Positions 21,013-33,626 of a stretch of DNA of 64,000 nt are shown here, one piece after another; position 1 is the first letter of the stretch; each line of letters starts with the position of its first letter. The position numbers and the translations under genes are program-made. Where the stretch lies: contig VSDK01003688.1 in assembly GCA_009767595.1 (NCBI GenBank), positions 48,279 to 112,278 on the forward strand, written 5' to 3'. The notes below the pieces were generated by a model. That model was given only the letters and a program-made list of their open reading frames with translations, did not search any database and had not been told where the DNA came from. The stretch comes from Symbiodinium kawagutii. Lineage: Eukaryota; Sar; Dinophyceae; Suessiales; Symbiodiniaceae.

Positions 21013-22966
21013 AGTAGGAAGTATCGAGCTGGATGCCGTGTTCACGGCATGTCCTTCCTTCCCAAACAGTGCATAGGCACGCTTTGACCTGTGCTTACAT
21101 TGTTGAAATTTGAAATGCAATTCTAGTTGCGTCCTCTAAGACATGATGTTGAACAAAGCACACAGCCCAGAATACAAACGTGTATTTTGTTGTTGCGGAA
21201 TTTAAGCTAAAGAAGCTCATTTGACAACCATGTTTACACGGAGCAAAGCGACGATTAAGGGATGACTGTTCACACTTGCGTTTGCACTGGGAAGCTGATA
21301 GAAGGGGCTCAAAAGGATGGCTTAGACTTGTCTCCGTATGTGCGCAAGTGCACCGACCGCAAGCAAGAGCCCGAAGCACAAATTTGCCCCCGCAAAAGGT
21401 CGGCGGCTCCAATTTCTACATGTCGATGCTCACAGCCACTGCTTCGTCGACCAAGCATGAGCCCGTGTAATGATCGTAATACCTTGTAATGATTTGTAGT
21501 GATTGTGATTGTAAGAGTAAGTGTGTAATTGTTTTCTCTTGGCTGTTGTCTCTTCATTTGCCCGTCTCCCCTCTCAAATGAATCTCACCAATAATTGGGA
21601 GCCCAAGCGCGTTGCTTCAACATCTTAATGGCGATGTTGGTTTTTTGATGCTTTTTGGAAATCAGTCGTGTCATTAGCAATTCTGTGCCTCATGGCCATC
21701 TTTCGGAAGACTTGGACAGCAAGTAGTCTCTTCTGCTTGCCAAACAATTTCACCAAGGATCATTTATGCACGCATGCACCGTATGCAGAAGGTGACAAAA
21801 CAAAACGCACCATAGGAACCTGCCAGCAGCTACTGACAGCCATCCAACCTATCAGAAGCATTGAGGAACTATGTGTTACACGTTTGCGCATATGTGCGCG
21901 CACGCACGCGTATACACACAGACAGATGGGTACATACATAGGCGCAGGGTCTTATGCTTCAGGCCCCTTTGTGATCCGGCAGGCAGCCATGCCCAGGGAG
22001 AGAAAGAGATGGCAAGTAGATGGCGTAGGTAGAAAGATGATTGACAGATAGAGAAACAGCGCTTAGATAGTTAGACCGCTAATCGGATGTGTATCTATAA
22101 TGTGCTCATGCACCTGCAAGTAACTTGCGGCTCAAAGGCTGCTAGCTTTAGCAAGTTCCAAAGACATGTTGGATCTCCATGTTGGATCTCTTTTCGGTCG
22201 CTGATGCACCCGAACACAACTTTGCAAGCAAGCCAGATGGCTTGCATTTAAGCTTGCATCAATCTTGCATCGTCATGGCTCAGCTGGGTTCTGTGTTTGA
22301 GGCCTATCCTGGAAGGCAAAGTCGCAGAACTCAGGCTGGGCCAGTCCAGTGGCAGGTCTCACCTCAGATGTTCTTGAGCAACCTGCTGTGATTCCCGTTG
22401 CGTTCGGTGCCGGTGCCAATATTTTCTGTCACTGATTCGATCAATTTTTACCATTTGTTTACCATTTGTTTACCATTTTTTGAGCATTTGTTTAACGTTT
22501 GCTTACCATTTGTTTACCATTTGTTTACCATTTGTTTGTCATGTTTTTGTTTGTCATGTTTTTGTTCTGTTTTTGTCTTTTTGTGAGTGCACACGGCCAT
22601 GCGGAGCATGGGTCAGGTCTACCCGCCGGACAGTGTCCACCTTGATGGGTTGTGTATCGATGGAGGTGCCGCGAGCTTCGGAGCCTGTGACTCGGAGAAA
22701 GTAGCGATCACAACAGCCACATTACAAACACAAAAACTAACATCCACAAACTATAGAATCCATAGAAATAAAATGAAATAAATACCAACATAATAAATAC
22801 TACTAACATATAATATAATACTAGAAAAAATGTATAAACAAAACAACTATAGAAATGATGTGAATATTTGATGTGATCAAAACTGCCACCACAAGAACTA
22901 CATGGAACTACAACACAAAAGAAGTTTATTTTGCGTTGACTTTCTTGTTTATAGCAATTTCTGCAG
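21013..22966. other. Repeat-bearing stretch with no firm exon
   Basis: Contains a (TTTACCATTTG)n-like 12-mer repeat at about 22,440-22,545. A possible exon at about 22,615-22,700 (VYPPDSVHLDGLCIDGG) follows a CAG acceptor and may belong with the proline-rich terminal exon, but nothing confirms it. Confidence 0.35.
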
Positions 22967-23104
22967 CCGAATGACGCCAAGTTCTACTTCACCGGAGCCT
23001 TGAAGTTGAAACCTTCAGCTGAGCTGCAGCCGCGCCCGCCGTCTCCAAACGAGGCAAAGATTCGAGCGCATGCCTTGCCAGACCGCATTGTGCCTGGGAC
23101 TTGA
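22967..23104 (+). CDS. Proline-rich terminal exon with stop codon
   Basis: After a CTGCAG acceptor the frame encodes 45 residues, beginning PNDAKFYFTGALKLKPSAEL, continuing through QPRPPSPNEAKIRAHALPD and ending IVPGT before TGA at 23,102-23,104. Composition (Pro, Lys, Ala) is protein-like and unlike the surrounding simple repeats. I read it as the last exon of the gene that carries the cold-shock domain, or of the RRM array if they are one gene. No domain is recognisable. The partner exon immediately upstream was not identified. Confidence 0.5.
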   Translation, partial: PNDAKFYFTGALKLKPSAELQPRPPSPNEAKIRAHALPDRIVPGT

Positions 23105-23487
23105 GTCTTGCCAGCTGATCCTTGCTTCGCTGCAAGTATACAGTGCGTATATCTATCTATATTTTTTGTATATATATATATAATATATGTATGTATGTGA
23201 GTGTGTATGTTTAGTACTGCCTACATACACATTTCTTTACTTACGCACATGTCTGTATACATACATGTTTGACGTGTTTACGGGTATAATGCCAATGCTG
23301 GTCGCTAAATTCGTGACGAACATCGCTCCAATCACTTCTGAAGGCAGATTCTAGATAATGCTGGCATTTATTGGGGGCTTGATAGGGCCACACTTTCCCA
23401 GACGCGATTTTGCATATCGAGTGCAAGCTGTTCTACCATCACCTTGTGTTTTGATCATGTTGGTTTTCAAAGCTACGTTTGTTGAGT

Positions 23488-23724
23488 ATGTCGAGTTTCG
23501 AGGTACTGGCTGGCATTCCGGTGGGCATGGACAAAGACGAAATCAGAAATGTCTTCTCAGAGTTTGGCGGGCAGGACTGCCACCAGCAGAGCTTGAAACA
23601 CAAACAAGATTCTGCCCATGGGGTCTCGAAGGAAGTCATCGTAACGCATGACGATGCAGACTGCGAGAGATTTGGCTATGCATCTGTGACTTTTCAAGGC
23701 TACTTGGACACCCGAGGGCCGTGA
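23488..23724 (+). CDS. Compact RRM with classical aromatic RNP1
   Basis: From ATG at 23,488 the frame runs 78 codons to a stop at 23,722-23,724. It contains RNP2-like FEVLAGIPVGM, helix 1 DKDEIRNVFSEFGG, a long loop, strand 2 EVIVTHDDADCE and RNP1 RFGYASVTF. Unlike the array RRMs, both aromatic positions of RNP1 are present. The loop between helix 1 and strand 2 (about 18 residues) is longer than usual and could hide a small intron, since an AG precedes GACTGCC and another precedes TCATCG. Helix 2 and the last strand are missing before the stop, so a donor inside the frame is likely and the visible stop is probably not used. Confidence 0.6.
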   Translation: MSSFEVLAGIPVGMDKDEIRNVFSEFGGQDCHQQSLKHKQDSAHGVSKEVIVTHDDADCERFGYASVTFQGYLDTRGP

Positions 23725-26700
23725 CCCTGTTTGCGCAAGTCTTATTATTGGGTATCATTTGTTACTGTAAGCCCTTGACCAGGCAATCATTCCATATTTT
23801 GCACGTGCAAGGGCGGGCTGCAGATAATTTTCTTCAAACTTGGTGTCAGGCGGTCCAAGAACATCGGTGTACGTTCCCGTACTTGCTAGTGCATGCTGTG
23901 GACACAGCTGCCTCATGAAGCATGTCATTTACATTAGCACGAAATATTTATAGTGATGTCAGACTGTCAGTTTGAGATGTTATGATGCACAATGCTAAAT
24001 TCACGGGTTCCTAGCATTTTTTCCCTGGGTGAAATGTTTGGACCGGCCAGGTGCATGTTCTGGGAAAGTGATTGCCAGGGTCAGGATGGTTCTTCGAACC
24101 ACTGACCTGTGATCAATGAAAATGAATGAACATGATAAAGAATGTGATAAGATATGATGAAACGAAGTGATGTTCATTGCTTCTATGAGCCAAAGTTCGA
24201 AGTGAACTGTGGAAAACCGGCCCTGACATTACAAGATTTGATGCCTTCGCCTTTGCCTTAAAATGCCAGCCACTAGGTTTGGGCCAGATGCCAGGGACTA
24301 CCACAGTGTTTTTCAGCCTGACGGCCATTGAATTCAGTCGAATTCGGGTGATGAAGTGACCTCTGAGCTCCCAAACCATACCTGGACGCAGAATGACGCA
24401 GATGCATCCAGCACATTCCAGCACTGCACAGCAGGTGCTACTGATGTGGGCCGGGTGCTTCTCCGCACCTTCGTGAGCATTGCCGTAGGAAATGTGAAAA
24501 AGGCGGGGGGTTAAGACTGTGGACGTGCTGCCTTGCTGGTGGGTTATGGTGACATGTGGTGACTGCGTTTTCATGGAAAACTGTACCAATTTGGTCGAGT
24601 GAGGTGGTTCGGATGTCGATTGGAGCTCGTGCCCACGAGGAGTGTCATGTACACTGCTGCTTTTGGTTGCTTTCTCACTGTATGTTTTCTTGACATTTCT
24701 TGTGACTCCTACTTGTATTCCTCATGAAGCTGTATCATCGGATATTGGATCTTCAAGCACCTTCTTGCTTATCCCAGTCCCAAGTCTCTGTTTGGGAAGG
24801 AGTTTGGAAAGTCATTGCCCATGCTTCCAGCCCTTCCGCGTCCGGTTCTCGAGTCAGAGGACAAAGTTGCCAATCAGTGTTGATCCAGATCCAGACATCA
24901 TATCAGCAGTACATCTTCATACATCTTCGATAGGGCTGGGAAGCTGTAGGATGCTGTAGGCTGTAGGTCGTTCCCAGCATGTCGAGACAAGGAACTAGAA
25001 CTCGCTGTTTGGAACGTTGCGATGGCAGGAGCCTAAGGCCCTTATGGTGCGATGGTCTCAAGTGAGTCTGGCAGCTGGCTACTTGGTTGAGCTCAGACCT
25101 GTAGCTGGTGGAATCCCTGGAGGCAGGGCACAGCTTTGCGCTTGACAACTCCAGGATAATCCAGGATGGTCCAGGGAACTCAGGCAGCGACAGAGTGTTT
25201 TTGAATCTGAAGATGCTCATCTCATCCCCCTCTGACGAGCACAATTCACCTTAGATTTGCACCAGACCGGCTTTAAATGACGTAGCAGCATGGGAATTAT
25301 GGGAAGTCATTGGCTGTTTGATGGCATTCGGCTTTGATGGCACGCGGTATTCCCTGAAATGGCGTACTTACAGAAGTGACACACACACACACACACCACT
25401 GAAAATAGAGAATCGTAGAGAATCAATTTGAAATAATTTGAAGTAACAGTAAACGACCAAAGGTAACAAATTGCAAAAGAAGGGTTCTGCGTTTGCCTTT
25501 GCCGCCAGCTTGGTCTTCGGTGGATGTGGCCGCTGGATCTCTGGAGAAGGGCTCCAAGCTGCCTCCAGGGCTCCTGGGACCTCAGTGCAGCGCCTGTCGA
25601 GTCAACAAGCTCAAAGAGGTGCCCTACGAGGCACGTGACGTGGCAGCACATCGACTCAGAGAGGGAACTCAGCCGGGATGCAGATCTCAGAGCTAAGAGA
25701 GGAGTATGAGAGGAGTCTAAGTCACCGAGCATCATGGCTTCCAGCAATTGTGCAAGAGGAAAAGCCACAGAGACATTTGTATCTCAAGATATTTCAAGAG
25801 TTGCAGAACTCTGTACTGATGCTGATTGATACTGATCACATCTTCAAAAGCAAATACAGTGCGTGATGGAACAAAAATCCTATTGAGTAATTGAGCATAC
25901 TTAGTCTGAATAAATTTGCTAACAATTTAGAGGGTCTCCTGCGGAACCGTGCCCAATTCCCAAAAGTGTTTTGCTTGTGCCGCTGTTGATGAAAACTGGA
26001 CATTGTTGAACTGAAAAGAGCTAGTATATGTTTTTTTGGGAAAAGTAGCTTGCTGCATATTGCGCACAAGGCAAGCATATATCTAGGTGATGCTAGGCGG
26101 TCATATTAGCTCATGAGCTGAAGCGCTTTCAGGTGAGAGCCTGTGGTTGAACCAGGGTGTAGATTGAGTCGAACATGTGCTGCAAATTGTTTTTTAGATA
26201 TTTTCAATTACACATGTATATATTCATACAGTCAATATGGATAATCATATTGGATATTCATTTTTCATACATTGGAAAGGAATTGATATAGAATATTGTG
26301 AGTATATATATATATAGTATCAGTTATGTTTGACTGCACAATGTTGCAAAAAGAGGTATGACAACGTATGATAGGATAGGACATGACGCACCACCGCAAA
26401 AAGTATATGTTGGAAGTATGGCCTGACCTTGCATATCACAAGCGTTGCTTTCATATTCAGTCCATCTTGATTCGTTTGCCCCATGATTTATCAATGTGAT
26501 TATAGCATGTTCAATCCAGATGGTTCTCCTGATCGGCCATTCTTGACCCACCATGATCATCATGATCTACCTGTGTGCCTGTCCATCATTTTTTGCTTTC
26601 TCATTTTCATGCATGTAATTTATATACACCAGATGGCAGTCTATTTTGGTTGTTTGTCGGAATCTATCGATCTATCAGTGTCTATCATTGTCTATCATCG

Positions 26701-27754
26701 TCTATCTTGGGCTAAATTGTTTATCATCCTGAATCAGTCCATCTACTTCGCGGCGCTTGGCAAACCGAGGCATCAGCTATTTCACCATTTGCGGCTGTCG
26801 GTCGCAAAGCTCCCAAGTTTCCGCCCTTTGCTACGTGCAGGCTTCACAGCCACAGATGCTTGTAACAAGTTGTGGCCGTGCTGATTGGGCTCTGTTGTAT
26901 GCCATCATTGTGCGACCTCACCGTGCTATCCATGTTGGACACCTCACCTGTGTCAATTGAATGTCAAGAAGCTTACGAACAGTTTGGCTTTTGAAAACCT
27001 AAGGACTGCTCCAATTCCCAGACTGCCTGCTGAAAGTCACTCGGGACGAAACGCAGTGTGCAACTAACCACCGCACATGAAGCCTGGAAGTCTCCATGAA
27101 GTCTGAAACGAACGAAGTAGAAGTATATACATCTGTTCGTCTGTCCGTCATCAGATGCTTCCTTTTTACTTTGTTCTCGTGGTGGCTAATTACTATGTTA
27201 CTGTACTGGTTCACGTGGTGCCTGTCTTTACGGATCATTCATTACTCCTTCTTGTTTAATGCATGCTACCTGACGCCTCTCTGGCCAGAAGCATGGCTTA
27301 AACCACAATGACTGCCGCGATTGTTTCAATCTAGTGCTGTATTGAGAATTGTTGTATTGATGCAGCCTCTACAAAAGAAATGCCATGTGTTCAAACATGA
27401 CAAGATCAAGAAAGAATGCCATGCCTTGCTTTCCCGATCGTTGTTCTATCCCTCAAAGTGGCTCCTTGCAGTTCTGGTGTTCGTCATAGTTCGTCATGTG
27501 TTTTCTTGTGCATCGTGCAGCGATGGGATGTCTTGAGGCAACATGCCAGCGATCAGAACAGGAGGCCAGTTTGCATTGTTTTGCGCATGATGCGGGTGGT
27601 GCCACGACAGAAGTATTTTAAACAATTTCAATCAATTTTGCCAACATTTTCCTTTGCATTTGTTGGGTGGCTGCTCTGAATTTCCATCTGGGGACCAAGA
27701 TGCACAGGAATCACGGTAAAATAAAGGATGACTGACTCGTTTGTGCTTTGTCAG
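23725..27754. other. No recognised gene; possible exon near 26.75 kb
   Basis: Open frames on the - strand (24,113-24,589 and 25,307-25,768, about 155 codons each) and on the + strand at 25,490-25,700 show no recognisable domain. A + strand stretch at about 26,755-26,870 (AISPFAAVGRKAPKFPPFA) has protein-like composition and might be an N-terminal exon of the fibronectin gene. Runs of CA and AT occur at about 25,380 and 26,300. Confidence 0.3.
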
Positions 27755-28685
27755 ATGGTCCTGATTGGCGTGCTCCCTCGGGGAATTTGATTCCTTCTCC
27801 AGCTGCCCCTGAACTAATCTCCTTGGAGGAGTGGGATGAAGTGCGGAAATCGTTCTTGGCAGTCTGTCGGCAAGTTGCATGCCCGGCGTATAATTTGTCG
27901 GTAGAGCTGGTGGAAAACAATGGCAGACAGAATTCTAGACATGCCATGCCAGGTTAAATGAACACCTTTTCCATCATTCCAGGAGCCTGGAGGTGGCCGA
28001 GGGATTCTGATTCAATGGCCCACTGTGGTGCATGCTACAGCGTATGTGGTGGAGCTCTATGAAGAGAACGCCGCGTCGCTTGAGTGCTTTCACAGCTGCC
28101 TGGTTGAAGCCTTGCCAGTGCGGCAGTACGGGGTCACTGGTTGGTCTGACCTGGTGGGATATATATGGATATATGAGCTAGAGTGAGCTAGAGATAGCTA
28201 GAGTGAAATGAGTGAAAGATAGTGAAAGTCCTGATGGGCTTCCTGACTTTCACGTTGGTATGCAGTTCTCAGACTGCCGCTGGAAGATTTCATTCGATGC
28301 TCACGTCTTCATCTTGTCAGGAAGCGTGCCAGAAAATTTGAAGGAGGTGCTGGTGGAGTTAAGAGCCGCTTACTTGCATGGAATGACCTGACAGTGCAGG
28401 TGTGACCAGAACAAGAAAAACAGGAGCACAGAAAATGCACCAGAATCCGGCAGTTTTCTCACGTCATCACTAGATGTGCCTGATTTCACAGTAGCTCTCA
28501 ACACTTCATACAAAAAAAGATAAAAAAGAACGTGTTCTCAGTGCTTTCAACCTTTTTTGACTGTGCTTGCGCTCCCCCATGCCGAGGTGGGCAATTTGCA
28601 GCCTGCTGGATCTTATAGTGCCTGCGTTAAAGCCGTAGCGCCGTGTGGCTACGAATCGCAGCGATCACCGTGGTCAGTGGCTCCC
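27755..28685 (+). CDS. Fibronectin type III domain (four exons)
   Basis: Exons 27,755-27,834, 27,983-28,139, 28,321-28,364 and 28,587 to about 28,685 join in frame, using GA, GT and GC donors in that order. The domain shows PAAPELISLEEW (strand A/B), ILIQWPTVVHATAYVVELYE (strand B/C, Trp and Tyr conserved), VPENLKEVLVELR, then VGNLQPAGSYSACVKAV and YESQRSPWS, the usual L-x-P-x-x-x-Y-x-x-x-V core and closing strand. Fibronectin III domains are beta sandwiches for protein-protein contact; dinoflagellates carry many of this type in otherwise uncharacterised proteins. The rest of the host protein is not clear from the sequence. Confidence 0.8.
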
Positions 28686-29194
28686 GTGTGGTACCCCACC
28701 TACATGCAACCGCAAGGCGTGCTGATGAAATTGTGGACAGGAAAGATTCAGGTCACATACCGGTATGGTAGCACATGTTAAGACTGGTGCAATGAACCCA
28801 TGATATGTTCGCTTCGGAGACGATTGCATAGACATAAATGAATATAAATGAGCAATTGCAGTCATAGTCAGTCCAAGAGATGAAAGACTCGTTTAGCAAG
28901 TGCATCACATATTTATATGTTTTTCAATGGCCCAAGACCAAGCATGATGTTCCTTCACCCTCGTACGCACATATCATTGTAGGAGTGACAGAGGGATGTT
29001 TGTTCTTTGCAAAGACTCTGGGTTACGCATGGGACCTAAGTCCAACTGCATAGGTGGCTGGGGCCATCCTCCGCCAATGTCGCTTGGCATATCTTGGCAT
29101 AGCCTTCTGGACTTTTTCGAATCATGTTTTGGCGCATTGGCTTTCTATGTCACCTTGCGGCCTACGAACGTGTAATTAATTTTCCCGCTGAAGA

Positions 29195-29398
29195 TTGCCA
29201 ACACTTCCGACCATTGGACTTAGGCTTCACAACGGTTCACGCCACAGCCCGGCCGCCCCACCCGTGGGTGGTCCCTCCCCATTGCTCTCTACGAACCCGT
29301 TGGCCGCACCAACGTTGCCTCCAGTGGAACTGCCGCCAGACCCTGTTGAACGCGAGGCGCTGCCAGCTCTGACATCAAATCTTTTTTGCACTGTCTGA
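29195..29398 (+). CDS. Possible proline-rich exon
   Basis: An open frame with strongly proline-rich, protein-like composition, including LAAPTLPPVELPPDPVEREA, lies 0.6 kb downstream of the fibronectin III domain. Its exon limits are not fixed; AG acceptors precede it and the frame ends in TGA at about 29,398. It may be a linker of the fibronectin protein. Two other frames are also partly open, so confidence is modest. Confidence 0.35.
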   Translation: MPTLPTIGLRLHNGSRHSPAAPPVGGPSPLLSTNPLAAPTLPPVELPPDPVEREALPALTSNLFCTV

Positions 29399-29885
29399 TT
29401 GACAGGGCTTGGCCAATCCTAAGCTGAACCACGGTACTTTTCAGCATCTCATTGTAGCCATGATTCTTTTAGCGCGGAGTGTTTCAGCAGCGAACAGAAA
29501 GATGGAGCATTGTTTTCTTTTGACGGCTAATGTGCTGACACAGCGAAGTGCCCATCTTGGGCTTGGTCGGGTATTTTGCCTTGGTACTCTGTTAGCCTTG
29601 GTATGCTGTACCATAGGTGTCCATGAGATTTTGTATGTGTGGATGTGTTTGCGCCATGTTTTTTCCATATTTTCAGCCAAATATGTTGATTCACCCTTCA
29701 AGGATTTAGACCCTACAGTATGATGTCAAGGAGTTGCGCGTTTCCGGACATGCTTGGCGCATGCCACCTTAGTATTATTTTTGCGCTTGGTTTTGCATGT
29801 TGTCAGTTTGCATCCACATGGAATTCTCGAGACTGAAGTTCGGTTGGCCAAAGCTCTATCAATTTAGAGCAGGCCCAAATTGAAC

Positions 29886-30056
29886 ACACGGAAGGAAAAG
29901 AGCAGGGGCAAGAGGAAGAGGAAGCGGAGGAAGGAAGAGGAGGAAGGAAGAGGAGGAAGGAAGAGGAGGAAGGAAGGGGAGGAAGGAAGGGGAGGAAGGA
30001 AGCGGAGGAAGGAAGGGGAGGAAGGAAGAGGAAGCGAGATAGGAAAGGAAGAGCAA
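29886..30056 (+). repeat. GGAAGA/GGAAGG purine array
   Basis: About 170 nt almost entirely purine on the + strand, built from six-base GGAAGA and GGAAGG units. Confidence 0.9.
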
Positions 30057-33000
30057 GCGAAAACCACGGAAAATCAAGACTAAACCAAGGAAAAGGAAGC
30101 AACAATACTCAAACAATACTTGATCTCTCCTGTTTGGCTGCTGGCTTGCTGCAGGACGCATACCAGCCTTTCAATGCCTGGTGTATCATGATTTTTGTAC
30201 ACATGAGAAAAGAACATGAAACAACTTGTTGTAATGATTTTGCCGGACGAGGTTGTGGGGACTTCCCAGCAAAAGAAAACTAAGGTTCCAAAACACATTT
30301 CTAGAGGTCCCGACACCAAGGCTAGTCTAAGCAGATCCTTTAAATGTGCCTATGTCAACCATCGCATCTTTGGCCAATGCTTTGGCCCATGTTGACCATG
30401 ATCATCCCGGATCAGTGTACGCAGAGGTCCTTGCATGTCATCGATTCTTCATGTCTACCTTCCGTTCCTCAAACCGTCAGAAAGATATGTATTGTGATTT
30501 TGAGCGTTCCAACCTCACAGCCTTTCAGCAGCGGATGCCGCTCAACCCTATCTGAAAACATTGCTGCCTTCGTGCAGATGGATTGGCAAGTGACCCGTGG
30601 CAGTTTATCATCGGTTTGAAGACTTTCCACTGGGCAAATCTATTGGTCATGGTCATTCTATATGCATGAGGATGAAGCATTGGATGAAGCATGGAGCCAA
30701 TGGGGTTTTAATATGTTTTAATGGGGTTTCAATGGGTCTAAGAATAAAGTTCCGCCATGTTCCGCTGGTTTCTGCTCCGGTTGGTGCCAAGCAGGGTCCA
30801 CCGTGAGGCCTTGCCGGAACTCGTAGGCACTGCGGTGGAGGCGGCTGCGCTCGTACTGGACTGAGGCAAGGCCCGGGGGTCGCTCGTCTGCAGTGGTCGT
30901 GACAGTCTCCATCTTGTAGACAAAACGAAAACAAAGAGACACACAAAAAAGACACACGCATCTGCACACACATCTCCACACACATCGGTACACACACATG
31001 TCTACACAATTGCACACCTCGACATGCTTTCCCGCAGTGAACCAAAACCCACACACAGGCATATCATATGCATGTATTGCGGTGATAGCTGCATGTATGT
31101 CGTTGATTTGCTCATTGACACATGTATTGCCATGTGTGCTTGACATGTACGAATATTTTTATGCAATCCATGTAAATATCTATGTGTTTTGGTGTCCATG
31201 CATGTTTCTAATGCATGCATGCGTACATTGTATGCGTGTAATGTAATGTAATGTAATGCAATGCAATGCAATGTAATGTAATGTAATGCAATGTAATGTA
31301 ATGTAATGGTATGTATGTCGGAATGCATGTGCTTCATGCATGTATGATTGTGTTGACGGGTGCACGCATGTGACGTAATGCGATGGAACATACTCATTGT
31401 CCTGCCAAGTAATGTGGGGAGTGTAGAAAGTCAATGCAGGAAGTATTTATGTTGATATCAATGCATGTATTTATGCACGTATTTTACGACGTAGCTTGAT
31501 GCGATGTAATGTAATGTAAGGTCATGTGATGCCACATAATGTGTTGCAAGGTAATGTGATGCAATGTCATGCAATCAGTAATTTTGCACACACGGACATA
31601 TTATGACGTATCTATATAGACAAATGTATATTCATATGTCAATGCTGGTACATACTTACAAATATATGTGTGTATATTTACATATATATATATATATTTA
31701 CATATACATATTCTAGAAAATATACAGGTATCTGACCAGGTAGAAAGGGACAAGGTTTTCCACTGTTCTCGCGCTTTTGTGATGGGGACCGCTGCAAAAA
31801 ACCTTGCACAAGAACAAGTTCCATAGCGGAACTTGGGGACAGGGACAGCGGGAGAGAGGGAGGCGGACAGATGCGAAAGCAGATTAGTACTGTAGGCAAA
31901 TATGCTCTGAGACGTGTATTAAGACACGCAAAGACATATATTTGTGTGTATATGCATGCGCATGCATGTGTGTGTGTGTGTGTGCGTGTGCGCATGCATG
32001 TGTGTGGGCGCGTGGGTCTATAATCGTCTATATGCATTCTGCTGGCGCACAAATGCACAGGGCACAGAGAGGTTCTTGTATATGTATATTGAAATACATT
32101 TGCACATGCACACATACACACATACACACACGCAAACACACATATATGTATATATATATATATGTATACATGCGTATTTGTATTAGCACTTTTGAGATGT
32201 ATGCGCGTGTGTGCGTATGCTTCCGCACATGCCCTGCATGCACAAACATAAACCTATTCGTACCGGGCACATAGACATTCATTCAGCATCTACGATTTTT
32301 GATGTAAGGTAGGTGTGTTTCTGTCATATGCAGCGTACCTGCATGCTTGTAGGTGAACGTGCTTGTGCGTGTGTGCGTGCATCATTCGGTTTGAAATGTA
32401 CAAAAAAAAATCTTATATATCTTTATGTTTTGTATTCCGTCCTTGTAGTATTGTTTTGAATGCATTTTTTCCACTATCCGGTTTGGATGTTCCGAAAAGC
32501 GGGCTTTAGGGGTGGCCTGGCATTTGCTTGGGACCAGGTCTCATCAAGCCCTTGAAGCGATGCAGAATTGGCCAAAGCGCTGCCAGACGGAGATGCACGT
32601 TGTGCATCGTGGTGCTGGGTGCTTCTGCTTTCCATTTGTACATTCAATATTCAGAAGTGGCCGTATCATATCCTATGATTCACTCGGTCATGCAGCGGGG
32701 CTGGGTATGTTTCAAATTGCATTGTTTCATCAGAACTGAGTCACTTTTTGCTGGAACCCTGCGTGTGACTTGGCTGTTGTTGAACGAAAATGCGCTGAAA
32801 CAGCATACACTGCCAAAGAACTGGCGGGTGTTCTCTTTTCAAGCAGACTGAACCTCTGGATTCGCGTTGGTGGGAAATGTGTCGCCGTGTGCGCTGACCC
32901 AAAGCCTACATCTTGTTGTGATTGTACTCAAGACACTGCTTCTTGGTGTCACATTCACGGCTGCATGCGATCCATTCTGTGCACAAACCCATGATTAGTC

Positions 33001-33626
33001 CAGTAATTTATCAACTTGCAACGATTTTGTTGATGTTGCAGTGGAGTTGTGCCGTACTCATAGGTCCTGTTGCTTTTGATTGTATAGTTGTTGCATGTTG
33101 CACATCTGGAGCTGTCTCTCCATTGTTTCGAAACCGGTTTGAATAATTGTTGGACATATAATCATTTAACATCAAATTTAACCACATAGAAATATATATA
33201 TATATATACATAAATATATACATGTTTTTCTTTTTCTTGTGAATGACCGTGTGTAGCCACGGATAAGTTGGTGTTTCGTTGGGCAGGTCTCTGTGAGGAT
33301 GATGGAAGCCCAGCCTCGCAAGCCTGGATGAGACAGGCAGCTAAGACCAACCAGTTTCACCTTCCAAAAAGGATCAAAAAGAACAAATCAATGGATGCAC
33401 TTCTTAAGTATCTTGAAATCAAGGGAACACGTGGGGGAGGCGCACAGGAGAGAGGTAGTTGAGGACATGTTGACTTCACATTTTGAGGGCCAGCCGCTCT
33501 GCTACGTAGAGACAGGCTGTCTCTGTGATCAAACAGCTTACGGCACTCGCTTCTGCCAGAGATGCAACGAGACTCCGCTGTAGTAAAGCACGCCGCAGCT
33601 TGGCTCAGATTCAAGCACCGCCTGCC
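30057..33626. other. Intergenic-looking stretch rich in simple repeats
   Basis: Holds CA/TG-rich segments (30,920-31,020; 31,930-32,020; 32,100-32,170) and TAATG arrays. At 30,745-30,930 frames are open on both strands with protein-like composition; I cannot choose between them. An open frame at about 32,490-32,640 with GGLAFAWDQ followed by QALEAMQNW resembles RNP1 plus helix 2 of an RRM but needs a frame change. A short Cys-rich open stretch lies at 33,485-33,583. Confidence 0.35.
31235..31308. repeat. TAATG/CAATG pentanucleotide array
   Basis: About fourteen five-base units with T/C variation; related scattered units continue at 31,498-31,575. Confidence 0.9.

Noticed and set aside
20825-21076. 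+ strand Lys/Arg/Glu-rich frame resembling a coiled coil
   Set aside because: Composition follows from the AGA/GAAAG purine tract; no splice or family support.
31678-32282. Cys/His/Thr-rich frames on both strands
   Set aside because: They arise from CA/TG and TATA microsatellites.
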